DNA of 38,819 nt from Bifiguratus adelaidae (lineage: Eukaryota > Mucoromycota > Endogonomycetes > Endogonales), in assembly GCA_002261195.1 (NCBI GenBank), contig MVBO01000140.1:1-38819 (forward strand). The letters are read 5' to 3'. The notes under the pieces were generated by a model. The model did not search any database, was not told the origin of the DNA, and worked only from the letters and a program-made list of their open reading frames with translations. Position numbers and translations under genes: made by a program. Each line of letters starts with the position of its first letter. Positions within the stretch are counted from its first letter, which is position 1. Shown in pieces: positions 11,967 to 25,399 of this stretch.

Positions 11967-12313
11967 GTCCCCGTACTGTGTACCACCTCAAGTAGTACTC
12001 TTGCGTAGCCATGCATAGCCCCATGCCGGTTTTCCGATGCCGTTATTCCCGATGCCTAAAGGCTCGATGACTTGTGACAACCGTTACTCTTTATGTATTG
12101 GTCTCCCTCGTCCGCCGCTGCGGCATGTGCTGGATACGGAGAAAGGTGCCAAATTTGTTGACGCGCATCCATCGTTACCAGGATGACAATGTTCCAAAAT
12201 GTGGGAACTGCACATTGGTGCGATTTTAGTGCCAAATGCCATCTGGGTCTGATTCTTTGTGTGTGGAGTGTTCTCATTGTGTTTGCGCATGCAGGTTGAA
12301 AAATGGGGTCCAT

Positions 12314-12320
12314 TATAAAT
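12314..12320 (+). promoter_or_regulatory. TATA-like box of the OPT transporter gene
   Basis: The sequence CATTATAAATTC lies about 45 bp upstream of the ATG at 12364. The ATG itself is in a strong context (GCCATGG). The spacing implies a very short 5' leader. Confidence 0.4.
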
Positions 12321-12363
12321 TCGGCCGAGATAAACATGTCTCGTTTCTTGTTTACATTACGCC

Positions 12364-14826
12364 ATGGATTCCGAGCCTGGAAAGGACGTATCCTATACGC
12401 CCCACGAGGATGTGTCATCACCAGAGAGTGCTCGAAGCGACTTACGGCAGCGAAACGGCGCGTCTGAAGGGTTAGAGACGCATCACGATGGGCCTAAAGA
12501 GGAACTCCTAGGCGGTGGTGTCGGTAATGCTTACGCCAACTTTGGCTCCGACGTGAAGGATCCTGGATCGTTTGCAGAGCATGGCAATGAAAAGGATCTC
12601 ACCGCAGTAGAGGAAGATGAGGAGGACTCACCTATAGAAGAAGTTCGAACCATTGTCCAAAACAAGGACGATCCAAGCTTGCCAGTGTTGACATTCCGCT
12701 TCTGGCTCATCGGTATCTTCTTCACTTGCGCCTTCGCTTTCATCAATCAATTCTTTTGGTTCAGACCCGAGCCGTTGCAGTTGACTCCCCTCGTAGCTCA
12801 ATTGCTGACCTATCCCATGGGCAAGTTTCTGGCCCGGGTCATCCCCAAGAGTCGGTTCTTCAACCCTGGTCCATTCAATATCAAGGAGCATGTCATGGTT
12901 GTGGCTATGGTGAACTCTTGTTACCAAACTGCCTACGCCGTGGATATCATTGCTATCCAGAAGGTGTTTTACCTCCAAGATATCGGTTGGGGAGGCGGTC
13001 TCTTGCTTATCTGGACAACCCAGTTCATTGGGTACGGATTGGCTGGCTTCGTACGTCGTTGGTTAGTCTATCCAGCTGCTATTGTCTGGCCCTACGACTT
13101 GGTCAGCGCCTCCCTCCTTCGATCCTTTCATGACAAGGAATTCGACAAGGCCAGCTTCTTCCGTGGTCCTACCCGCCTACACTTCTTTTTGATCGCCATG
13201 ACCATTCAATTCATCTACTATTGGATCCCTTGGTACTTTTTCTATGCGCTAGCTTCCTTCGCATGGGTCTGCTGGATCAATCCCCACAATATCATCCTCA
13301 GTCAATTGACCAGCACAGCCAGTGGTCTCGGTATGCTGGGTCTTTCCTTTGACTGGACAACCGTCGTGGCTTATTTGGGTTCTCCGCTCATTGTGCCTTG
13401 GTGGGCTATCTGCAATATCGCCGTTGGATTTGTGCTCTTGGCTTGGGTTCTTGTCCCCATCCTCCATTATACCAATACCTGGGAGGCCAAAACCTACCCC
13501 ATCATTTCGAGCGGCATTTATACCACGAATGGAAGTAGATACCCTGTATTGAGCGTCTTGACGCCCGATCGCGTGTTGAATGCAACCGCCTATGAGGAGG
13601 TCGGTCCCGTCCGTCTGACTGCGTAAGAAGACTAGCTTTGATCATACCCATTCGACTCAAACGTGATACAGTTTCTTTGCTATCACCTACGCTATCGGTT
13701 TTGCCGGTTTGACCTCGGCCTTGATGCACACTGCCCTATACCACGGACGTGAAATTATTCAACAATGGAAACTCTCGCGAACAAGTCTCAATGTCGATAT
13801 CCATACCAAATTGATGAGAGCTTACCCGGAAACTCCCAATTGGTGGTACGCTGCAGTCTTTTTGATCTTCTTCTGTCTTTCCTTTGTCGTCATCTACGTT
13901 TCGCCCATTGAATTGCCCTGGTGGGGCATCTTCCTTTCCACTGGCATGTCCTCTATCTTTATTATTCCTATTGGCATCATCACAGCCATCACCAACCAAA
14001 CGCCGGGCCTGAACGTGATTACCGAGTTCATCATCGGTTTCGCTTTACCCGGTCACCCGATTGCCAATGTCACTTTCAAGACGTATGGATACATCTCCAT
14101 GGTGCAAGCCATCACCTTCCTGCAAGATTTGAAGCTCGGTCACTATATCAAGGTGCCTCCAAAAGCAATGTTCATCGGTAGGTGTAAGACGTTCATTGAC
14201 ACCATCGCTGACCCTTGTCCATCTGTACAGTGCAATGTTCTGGTACGTTTCTGGCCGGTATTGTGAATCTCGCAACCGCTCGTTGGATTTTACAAACGCC
14301 TGGCGTGTGCGAAACCTCCACTCAATACACCTGCCCGAATGCCAAAGTGTTTTATTCGGCCAGCGTCATTTGGGGTGTCATTGGTCCAGCTCGGCAGTTT
14401 GCAGCCGGGTCTCCTTACACGCCAACCCTCTACTTCTTTTTGATTGGCTTCTTGCTACCTATTCCCTTTTACCTTGCGGCGAGAAGATGGCCCAATTCGT
14501 GGCTAAAGTACGTCCATATTCCTCTGATTTTCAATGCTACTGGTATCATGCCACCGGCGATGGTAAGTCGCTGTTGGCTTGCTCTGATGCTTCTGCCCTA
14601 ACGTCGACTCTAGCCCATCAATTTTAGCATGTGGATCTTGGTTGGCACCATCTTCATGTACTACTTGCGCCGATACCATCATGCTTGGTGGGCAAAGTAC
14701 AATTATGTCTTCTCCGCTTCCCAAGATACCGGAGCGGCCCTTGGAGCACTCTTTACTACCCTGGCTACCTTTGCCGCCCTGTATCCTACTGGGGGAACAC
14801 TCAAGGCAATGAAGAGTGTCCATTAG
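12364..14826 (+). CDS. Oligopeptide transporter, OPT family
   Basis: Exons 12364-13622, 13672-14177, 14231-14562 and 14614-14826 give 769 aa, within the usual range for the family. It is predicted to be a plasma-membrane proton-coupled importer of short peptides (possibly glutathione or peptide-bound metals). The first 100 residues are acidic and hydrophilic, hence cytosolic. Then come many hydrophobic helices, beginning LTFRFWLIGIFFTCAFAF. The PT-clade signatures are present: NPGPFNIKEH (from N167) and the VPPKAMF segment before exon 3 (family KIPPR-like motif). Also conserved are the SPYTP loop and INFSMWILVG, both in late exons. Each junction restores these motifs in phase. The nearest neighbour, a Rieske desaturase, is on the same strand 562 bp downstream with no obvious functional tie. 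Confidence 0.95.
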
Positions 14827-15388
14827 GTGGAGCCAATTATTATGGTGTAGTGCCCAGCTGATGGAGGATCATATCTATCTATACATACCACGCATCGACG
14901 ACGAAGGCGTTCTTGGCTCATGACCAACCAAACGTGAGGAGCTCGGCCTTCTCTGTTTACTTGCAACTTGCATCTCGAAACATGCGGCTGCGGCAAGACG
15001 CATTCCTCCCTCTGAACCAACGCAGGTTAAACAATGCTCCCGTCCTTGACGTCAGCGCCCGACCAAGTGTAACTGGACAGACACCAAAAAGATCCATGGA
15101 TAAACTGACACCAAAGAAATTAGGGTTGATTTATAACCTATGAGTCAAAGGGCTTGTTTCACCCTACTCTTCATTCATTATGCGTCGATCAATAATCCCT
15201 AATTTTTTTTGGCATGGATAGAGACGCGTAGTAACAGATGTGTGGTGGGGACGGGTGGACGAACATGCGCCAGTGATAACTCTCTCATACCCTATCCCAC
15301 TCACTCCCTCTTTCCACACATACAGGATAAACAAAAACATTTATCCGGGAGGGATGATCAAAACCCACATCCCCAGTTCAGTCGAACA
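14827..15388. other. Intergenic, OPT 3' UTR and Rieske gene promoter
   Basis: This 562 bp gap holds no recognisable gene. The last 100 bp before the Rieske gene are rich in C/T tracts (about 15285-15330), as is common in fungal promoters. A weak TATA-like stretch at about 15130 is distant from the start codon. Nothing else stands out. Confidence 0.5.
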
Positions 15389-17088
15389 ATGGGTGAATTG
15401 AAAGAATTTTGCCGAATGTTTGTTTTGGCTGTGTGTCTCTTTCTCTCTTTCTTTCTGTCTCGTCTATCCTCCTCATACTCTTTCTTCCTAAGTTATCTAC
15501 ACACGTATTTTACCCCGATGAACGTGTCATCGTTGTGGTATAGTCCTGATTATATGCTGGTGTCGGCTTCTTTCTCCAAATCCCACGACGCGTACGCTGC
15601 CTTTACGACAGCGGTGGTCTTGAGGCTGGTGGCCAAGAGCCCAGAACTTGTCTTGTTGGCTGTATCCGTCTACCTGCTTCGTCCTGTCTATCGGTTCTTC
15701 TTCTCTCCATTTGACTACAAGGTGACTCGGCAAGTCAAGAACGAAATACATGGGATCGACGCCAACGACATCGGGGTCACTGCCATGGGCATACAAGCCG
15801 TGAATCGTCTTCGGAAACAGGTGGGCAAGATTCCTCCAGCCTATCCCCGGTATGCCTGGTTCACTCTGTGCTTTGCGCATGATCTGCCCCATCCCGGTTC
15901 CATGCTGCGTGTCAACGTGCTCGGCAAAAATTTGTTGGTGTTTCGGGGAAGTTCGGACCCGTCCAAAGTGTACACCATGGACGCCTATTGTCCACATCTT
16001 GGTGCGGACTTGGGAGGTGGTAAAGTGGTTAAGGTTGTCAAGGAGTGTGAGGATGGAAGTAAGGTAACGAAGGACTGTATCGAATGTCCTTTCCATAAAT
16101 GGGCTTTCAGCGGCGAAGGTGAATGTGAGCATATACCTTACGAGGAGAAGATTCCTCGAGGTGCCAATGTCAAGACGTGAGTATATGACGGGAGAACGGG
16201 ATTGGGCGCGGGGGGTGTAGCTGTGCGCATGCTCATGTCTTTTTATACAGATATTTAACCTATGAAGCCAATGACATGATTTACATGTGGAATGACACCG
16301 AAACGCAGCCTGCCTGGTACCCCATGTCCTTTGAAGTTATGGATCGGAAAGAGATGACTTACCACGGTCACTCGGAGCATTACATTACCGCTCATATTCA
16401 GGAATTACCCGAGAATGGCGCTGATCTACAGCACATCTTTCAATTACATGGTCCTATGATGGGCGCTTTTATCAACAGCTGGAACGCCACGTAAGTCTAG
16501 AGTCTGCTTGCGATCCATCTGGAGTCAATTAATGGCGTCTTTACCAGGTGGGAACCTCAACCCGCTCCGGACGAGCATAACTTCAAAATGGAAGTGGTCC
16601 ATACGATTGGCTTCAACCACAATGGCAAAACCTACACCATTCCCTTCATCCCTCATTCAGTCTCGCACACCACCCAAAATGGACCCGGACAGACCTATCA
16701 CGAATTCGACTTCCTCGGCGGTCTATGGAAGATCATGGTCGTTGCCACCGTCACACCTATGGCTCCCCTGTTGCAGAGGGCCACCTTTGCCGTCTACGGA
16801 AGTCGATGGGCTCCCCGTTGGTTTTGCAAGTTCATCTTGTCTGCGTTTTTGGAACAAGTCGAAAGGTGAGTAGTCAGGCGTTCGGCATGGGAGCCATCCC
16901 AATAACGGTGGTTGCGCAGGGATATCCCTATTTGGAACCACAAGAAGTACGAACATCATCCTATCCTTGGCAAATCGGAAGGCACCATCTTGAAATACCG
17001 TCGATGGTTCCGTCAATTCTATTCCGAAGAAGATTTGGCCGAGAATGGCGATAGCGCTCTCACCGCCAACAATGGCCTCGAGTGGTGA
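15389..17088 (+). CDS. Rieske-type sterol desaturase, Neverland/DAF-36-like
   Basis: Exons 15389-16176, 16251-16490, 16548-16865 and 16920-17088 give 504 aa. The Neverland/DAF-36 family is membrane-anchored, has a Rieske [2Fe-2S] cluster and introduces the 7,8 double bond in cholesterol. Seen here are N-terminal hydrophobic segments (about 8-35 and 85-115). The cluster ligands are C201-P-H203 and C233-P-F-H236. The mononuclear iron motif is E317-x3-D321-x2-H324-x4-H329, inside ENGADLQH. The C-terminal KYRRWFRQFYSEED is also typical. The gap between the two cluster half-sites is 29 residues, about a dozen longer than I expect for the family, owing to a charged insert. Start alternatives are 15389 or the downstream ATG at 15518. 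The substrate is unknown: a fungal sterol, or another lipid, is possible. The family call is firm; the reaction is inference. Confidence 0.88.
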
Positions 17089-17219
17089 TGATCCTACTTC
17101 AGTTGCATATCGTATCGATCATGTTGCTCATTGTATTTGTTGATTTGCATATCCATATTAATATAGACATAAGTTTGCATTTACAGTATTATTCGGGGGT
17201 ATCATACAACGAAGAGACA

Positions 17220-18575
17220 TTAGGCTTGGGATTTACAAAGTTGCACGACTGCACTGTACAGATCCATATAACTCTTGTACCCCGCGCATTCTTCCAATGT
17301 CGCATCCAATTCCGCCGTGAATTGTTCCAGTCTGGTTTGATTGGAGGCTGTGGAGGCGACGGATGTGATGGAGGCGGCAGATGACATTCGAGCTGTTGGT
17401 GGTGAGGAAGCGACTTCAAGAGCGGCAAGACCGTTCATGACGGCTCGTAAATCACGGGATGCCATATCGCCAATTCGGCCACCCCAACTAAACGGGATGG
17501 AAACATACGATATGACTGGTTGGTCCGTGGTATTGACTGGTGAGGACGTGTCCGATTCGCCATCAAGATCGCAAAGGGAAGGTGTGATGTTGGAAGGGGC
17601 GGTCAGTGGAAGGCTCACGGTGCCATCCTCAAGTGTTTCCGGTTCAGGAGGCGGATGATTCACCATGGCGATATAGTGCGGTAGCGATTTGCCTGCGAAT
17701 GGATTAAGCCCCCTCCTCAAGAGGACGCCGTTGACTTTCTCCATGGTCTTTGTGAATAATGGGCCAGCATGGCGCGGCGTAAGATCAATCTCTACCAGTT
17801 CCACCCAACCTTCGTGGCCGCATACTCGATTGACTTCTCTCATGACTCTTTGCCATTCCGAGTCCCGAAAAGCGGCACAAAGCAAGCGTTGAAAGACGTA
17901 ATCGAAATGATTATCAGGGTAAGGCAGACGGTGAGCGGCATTTGCGCGGGTGAAGTAGACGTTGGGAGGTATCTTGGCGGGGAGAATAGCCGAAATGTCA
18001 ATACCGTAAAAGTTGGAGTTTGGGTACGTTTCGGCCATTTCCTAGGAGCCATATGAGCCATCGAGCAAGCCTGATGGCCCTCAATTCTCTTACCAGAAGC
18101 CATGTCCCTGGACCGCATCTAGTCATGACATATAAACAACAAAGAAGCCAAGCGTCCAGTTGAAACTTACCCAATGTCAAGAACGTTTGCACCCCGGACA
18201 AGCATATCGTGAACTGGGGCCCTGAAATTCCTATAGGTAGCACATAAGCGTGTTGCCTTACACACATGTTCTCGACCTACCCTTCCATGGCCCATTTCAA
18301 GAGCAAATGTTGATTCTAGACTATGTGTCAATACAGGTTGTACGACGCGGCGCAAAGAGACTTACCTGTAGCCGATCCACCTCCATGTGATCATTCGGTA
18401 ACACATAGGACGATGCTTGATCATTATGAAAGCGACGACCTTCCTCCCACTTAAAGTGCGGCACCGTATCGAGCACTGGCTTCTGTAGGTCTGAAACAGC
18501 ATTGTCTTGTGCTTGCGGGGAACTTTGCGGCGAAGGCGGAGACGCAGAAAGAGGCTTGTTGATTGGATCAGGCAT
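17220..18575 (-). CDS. SAM-dependent methyltransferase (class I fold)
   Basis: Exons 18575-18366, 18315-18281, 18230-18171, 18118-18094 and 18041-17220 give 383 aa; three internal exons are only 35, 60 and 25 nt. Reading across them rebuilds DRLQNQHLLLKWAMEG, then NVLDIGCGPGTWLLEMA (motif I, residues 98-106) and YGIDIS (acidic residue binding the ribose). This strongly supports the splicing. The pre-motif FHNDQASSYVLPNDHMEVDRL is typical of a fungal methyltransferase group related to LaeA and UMTA-type proteins. An unusual Ser/Thr-rich insert lies at about residues 245-340. The acceptor substrate is unknown. Several in-frame GTG and ATG options exist, so the start at 18575 is uncertain. The gene converges on the Rieske gene with 131 bp between their stops. 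Confidence 0.85.
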
Positions 18576-19157
18576 CCTAGATTCTGGGAACGGCTCGATG
18601 GGCCCCTCGAACACGCCTGGTACCTCAATGTCCCTTGGCTCCTTGGCATGACTTGTCGTGTTCCCCTACCGCAGGTCAATACCGGTAGGAATGAATATAG
18701 GCGTCACTTACCATTCGAAAGCGAAAACGTTGACCTAGCCGAAACAGGTGTAAAAGGTGTGTATTCGACAACTGGCTTCAAATCTGTAAAATAGACTTCG
18801 GTGCATGTTTTGAGGACCCTCCCCGACAGGGAAAGCGCAGTAGGTTATTTTGGGGCTGGAGTTGTGCCAAAAGGCCTTGCTTGGCACACCACGGGTTTCA
18901 AAGCTGCCTATTCGAGAAGACGAGTCCCCAGTCTCAGGGCAAACCATAACCGGTTTTTCATTTCTTTCGGCATTGTCCTACTGGAATGAAGTATCTCATG
19001 CATGTACAGAATCCAGCCCTTGGGAACTATTGCCATGAGTTCGTATTTGGTCTAGTGATTGGGTGTTTTAACGTAAGGTTTGCGATTTATGAATGTGGGA
19101 TAGTGTGGGATATGAACATGCGGGGAGACAATATACACGGGATCCCTCCAGGTCGCT
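18576..19157. other. Intergenic, methyltransferase promoter and MFS 3' UTR
   Basis: This 582 bp stretch separates two minus-strand genes. It may hold extra 5' coding or leader sequence of the methyltransferase, since the frame stays open upstream to the GTG at 18614. I see no other gene, RNA or repeat. Confidence 0.45.
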
Positions 19158-20988
19158 TCAAATCTTACAAAAGAATTTGCCCTTGCCACGGATCAACTTT
19201 AGCCACAACATGCTCAAAGTGGCAATGAAGGTCATGACACCGGCAAACATGATACAGGGTATATAACCTCCGGCATCGAGGATAGCACCTGCCACTGGGG
19301 TACCAAACAACGCACCGGAGGCATTGGTAGAGTAAACCATGCCGAGAGCGGTACCGAGCTTGGCGAGACCAACGACGTCGGCAGTCACCACCGGATACAG
19401 AGAGATGAACCCACCTCCGGAAGTACCGTAGATGATGACGAAAACAATGAGAACGGGAAGTGAGTGCGCAAATGTCCAGAGGATGAAGATGCTGATACAA
19501 GCAATGGCCGTGCAGGTAAACATGGTATTCACGCGGCCACTAGAAAGCAAAGGGAGTGAGAAAAATAAGGAAAAAGGTGAGTCATCAATCCAACAACACT
19601 TCAATGTAGTAAAACTCACAATGTATCCGCCATATATCCCAAAACAATACGAGAACACGCATTGATGCCACTCATGACTCCGACCAACACGGACGCCGTG
19701 TTCGCCGAGACGCCGATGGATTGTGCGTAAGCTAAGGAAGGGGCATGTGCGTGAGCAACGTGTTGGGCGAAGCGCTTTCCACCGTTATCACTTACTCGGA
19801 AGCAAGAAGAAGGGAACGAGGTAGCCCCAACATATCGTAGATCCAAAGAAGAGAATTATGCCCATCTGCTTTGTAAGCAGTGATGTATCGATGATCTTGA
19901 AGGGACTCCCGCGAAAAACAAGACGTAGACGAGGTTTGGCGAGTAGAGTCGATATACCGAGTATGCTAGAAACCACCATTAGCGATGACAATGCACGCCT
20001 AGGCCAACCTTACCCGAAACCCATGATACCAAGATATCGGAGTGTAGCACGGTAACCGTAATGCGTAATCAGATATTGTGTCAATGGCGACAATGTCAAT
20101 CCTCCAATGCCAGATCCGCAGACGGACATACCTGGTCATTCGGTCAATACGGGTCCTTTGCCGTCAACCAAATGGAAGCTTACCAGTAGCAACACCGCGA
20201 TACTTGTCGAAATATTGTGCAGGAAGACCTATAGACGGATTGAAGGTCAAGGCCCCGCCGACGCCAAACATGACGCCCTGTGTAAGATACAATTGCCAAT
20301 AGGATGTATTGATGGATGCGAGAATGAGACCGAGTGGACTGATGACTAAAATAGATTATGAACGTTCAAGCACTGAAACGTGGTGCTGGCACTTACTCGA
20401 TCCAGCGGCCATGATCGGCCGATAGCCGAATCTGGCAATCCAAGGTGCAATGAACACGCCAAGCCCTACCATGAGACTATTGGCCAAAGTCCCGATGAAA
20501 GCGACTTGAAGCGTTGATACTTGGCCAGCAAACACGTCTTTGAGGTAAGCATCCTGAAAGACCCCAAACGATAGAGTTTGCCCAAAGATGTAAAAGTTGA
20601 CCAAGAAGGCAGACAGCACGACAAACCACCCATAGCCACCATCAGGAGGCGGACCCACGGATCCAGATGTTTCTACTCTGTCTAGCTTGTCTTGTTTAGA
20701 TTCAGCGTTTCCGACTGTGCCGACATCGACCGGTGTCTCGGCGAGAGTGGAATGGGAGGTGTGATGAGATGCATACGTTTCGGTTCGTTTGATGTAAGTG
20801 GGAAGTGTTTGAGAATGGTTTGTCGTTGAACGTGTGAGATTGCCTTGTGAGAAATATTCGTATTGAATCGCAAGCGAACCCGAGGGAATCGGTGTCAATT
20901 CATAGCTTATTTCCGCCTGATCTCCTTCACAAACAGCTGTACTGGTCGTAGAGCCAGGAGTTTGAACTGTAGTCTCTTCCTTCTCCAT
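19158..20988 (-). CDS. MFS transporter, monocarboxylate (MCT/MCH) type
   Basis: Exons 20988-20397, 20345-20184, 20131-20014, 19965-19796, 19731-19620 and 19539-19158 give 511 aa. The MCT hallmark PPDGGYGW sits at residues 113-121 at the start of helix 1, after a 110-residue hydrophilic N-terminal tail. Twelve hydrophobic stretches can be traced across the exons. The loop between helices 2 and 3 reads APWIARFGYRPIMAAGS. A Gly/Pro-rich helix 5 segment follows the GVATGMSVCGSGIGG junction. Related yeast proteins (Mch family, Esbp6) do not necessarily carry monocarboxylates, and riboflavin is one known substrate, so the cargo is open. The ATG at 20988 is the first in frame. Upstream it faces MCM3 across 445 bp. 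Confidence 0.92.
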
Positions 20989-21340
20989 CTACAAGGATCT
21001 TTTTGCCTAACAAAAAGGAGAGCACAGACAGTGTGTGAAATGTTGCGAGTTCAAGGAGCGCACTTCTCCGCTGTTTTTGCACTGGATATACGATTTTCCA
21101 GGTCCCAAGAAAGCGGTAAGTGTAAACGTATTGCCGAAAGTTCTGAACGTGTAGTCTGAATGACTCACGGCTTCAGGCACCGCCAAGGACTCTCCGTACC
21201 ATGCAGTCACTGGTATGCATGCAAGTAACACACATAAATTAAACTGTAGGTCTGCGCTGCTACCCAGAATCTATGTTACCAGGTACTCAACGTTTTTGGA
21301 AATCGTCGATCCACATGGATGGGTTAGGTGAATTTATTTC

Positions 21341-21350
21341 GTGACGTCAC
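21341..21350. promoter_or_regulatory. CRE-like palindrome GTGACGTCAC
   Basis: This perfect 10-bp palindrome contains TGACGTCA, the classic bZIP (ATF/CREB) site. It is 84 bp upstream of the MCM3 ATG and on the far side from the MFS start. The sequence match is exact; use by a bZIP factor is inference. Confidence 0.5.
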
Positions 21351-21380
21351 GCATTTTCAGGCGACGGCGCGTTTAATGAA

Positions 21381-21386
21381 ACGCGT
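21381..21386. promoter_or_regulatory. MCM3: MCB box ACGCGT upstream of MCM3
   Basis: An ACGCGT hexamer lies 48 bp above the MCM3 ATG, within a CG-rich cluster (GCGCG at about 21367 and CGCGTC just after). This is the MluI cell-cycle box bound by MBF (Swi6/Mbp1 type) in fungi and is typical of G1/S genes including MCM subunits. Confidence 0.65.
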
Positions 21387-21433
21387 CGCGTCATTTATCA
21401 AGGTCTGTTCTTTGACTCCTGTCGTCGTTCACC

Positions 21434-24337
<2,904 letters not shown>

Positions 24338-24541
24338 ACAACGAATATATGATCGTTGCAATATACAAAAACGTCTTGTACCATAGTCCAGTACGCGTAA
24401 TGCATGCATTTGATTAAATCGTCAAGAGCTCAAATGAACACCTGGATGTGTTTAACAAACGTTTTATATTTGGCCATATACATCAAAAAGCATTTACAAC
24501 CATATCAAGTATGAAGCAACAATGCGAACATGTTTGGAAAT

Positions 24542-25000
24542 TTAGTTGATGGTGATCTTGCGAGTCTGTTGTTGCACCTTCGGCAACGTCACCGAAAGGA
24601 CACCATCCTCGAACTTGGCCTGCACATTCTCCTTGTCGACATTATCGCCAAGAGGGAACGAGCGATTAAAGGAACCAAAGCGGCGCTCTTGATAATGGGT
24701 GTTTTGATCTTTGAATTCTTGCGCCTGTCGAGTTTCACCAGAGAGCGTGAGCGCGTTTCCTGAAACATCCAAGTGGATATCTTCCTTCTTCACACCCGGT
24801 AATTCGGCGTGGATCGTCAAAGCCTTGTCATCCTCAAAGACATCCACGGCTGGTCTTGCCGATTGTGTCACGGAACGATTGGATCGGTTGGAGCGTGTTT
24901 GATTGGACATGGATCCAAAGTCTGAGAGGAAGTCGTCAAACATCCTCGAGACGGATTGCTCGAAACGGTTGAAGTCTGGGTCGAAGCTGATCAATGACAT
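24542..25000 (-). CDS. hsp20: Small heat-shock protein, Hsp20/alpha-crystallin family
   Basis: This is a single-exon gene of 152 aa, the usual size for cytosolic fungal sHSPs. It is an ATP-independent holdase that oligomerises and binds unfolding proteins. The N-terminal arm (1-48) has the typical FDPDFNRFEQSVSRMFDDF. The alpha-crystallin domain (about 49-148) shows AELPGVKKEDI, SFPLGDNVD and FEDGVLSVTLPK (the conserved GVL). The protein ends RKITIN, which gives the I-x-I-type tail used for assembly. The absence of introns suits a heat-induced gene, since splicing fails under heat. A TATA box and a near-ideal heat-shock element lie directly upstream. It converges with MCM3, with 204 bp between their stops. 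Confidence 0.97.
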   Translation of the reverse strand: MSLISFDPDFNRFEQSVSRMFDDFLSDFGSMSNQTRSNRSNRSVTQSARPAVDVFEDDKALTIHAELPGVKKEDIHLDVSGNALTLSGETRQAQEFKDQNTHYQERRFGSFNRSFPLGDNVDKENVQAKFEDGVLSVTLPKVQQQTRKITIN

Positions 25001-25075
25001 GTGTGATTGCTTGCTTGGTATACGAGTCTTGGTCGTTGTATATCTTATGGTTCGAGTGGACAGACCTAGACTTGC

Positions 25076-25083
25076 TTTTTATA
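25076..25083 (-). promoter_or_regulatory. hsp20: TATA box of the Hsp20 gene
   Basis: On the minus strand the sequence reads GGTATAAAAAGC. It is about 76 bp from the ATG at 25000 and 54 bp downstream of the heat-shock element, a standard layout for a heat-inducible promoter. Confidence 0.75.
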
Positions 25084-25136
25084 CCTTGAACGAACGATTC
25101 AAGTTGTTTCGAGACCTTTCGTTGGCTCTCTCTCGC

Positions 25137-25164
25137 GAAATTTCGCGAAATTTCGCGAAATTTC
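25137..25164. promoter_or_regulatory. hsp20: Heat-shock element, six perfect alternating units
   Basis: The 28-bp stretch is GAA-AT-TTC-GC repeated three times, giving six inverted GAA/TTC units with exact 2-bp spacers. A degenerate seventh unit (CTC) sits at 25132-25134. HSF1 trimers bind at least three such units, so this site could hold two trimers. It lies 137-164 bp above the Hsp20 ATG. Confidence 0.93.
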
Positions 25165-25399
25165 TGCATGGTAGACCATGAGAACAATGACATGTCAAAT
25201 TGACGTTTTGGGCAATGCCTCGAATTTTCGCGATTTTTAGGCGCAATGTGGCGTGGGCAACAATTGGCAAAATGGGATGAACTTACGTATATGCTATTCA
25301 GGTATTGTACACGTACACAAGACCCTGGGATGGAGCCAAAGTCGTACATTGGCATAAACTATACAATTTGTTCGCTTGTGTGCGAAGTTGCGGAAGGCG

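Larger units (their letters stand above)
10804..12363. other. Divergent intergenic region, largest in the window
   Basis: About 1.56 kb separates the chitin synthase start (minus) from the OPT transporter start (plus). No ORF here has a recognisable protein or credible splice partner; the 91-codon plus-strand frame at 11116-11391 looks random. Two short perfect palindromes lie at 11902-11914 and 11955-11966, and a TATA-like box at about 12314-12320 precedes the OPT gene. A TATA-like string at about 10865 (plus) has no gene to serve. Confidence 0.6.
20989..21433. other. Divergent promoter between MFS gene and MCM3
   Basis: This 445 bp region contains no gene. The MCM3-proximal half holds a palindromic CRE and an ACGCGT box, listed separately. 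The MFS-proximal half shows nothing I recognise. Confidence 0.6.
25001..25399. other. Hsp20 promoter region and bHLH gene 3' UTR
   Basis: This 399 bp gap between two minus-strand genes carries the Hsp20 TATA box and heat-shock element listed separately. The remainder (about 25200-25399) shows no gene and should include the 3' UTR of the bHLH gene. Confidence 0.6.

Noticed and set aside
15527-16132. 201-codon minus-strand frame
   Set aside because: It is antisense to the Rieske desaturase exon 1, which has clear iron ligands. No recognisable motif of its own.
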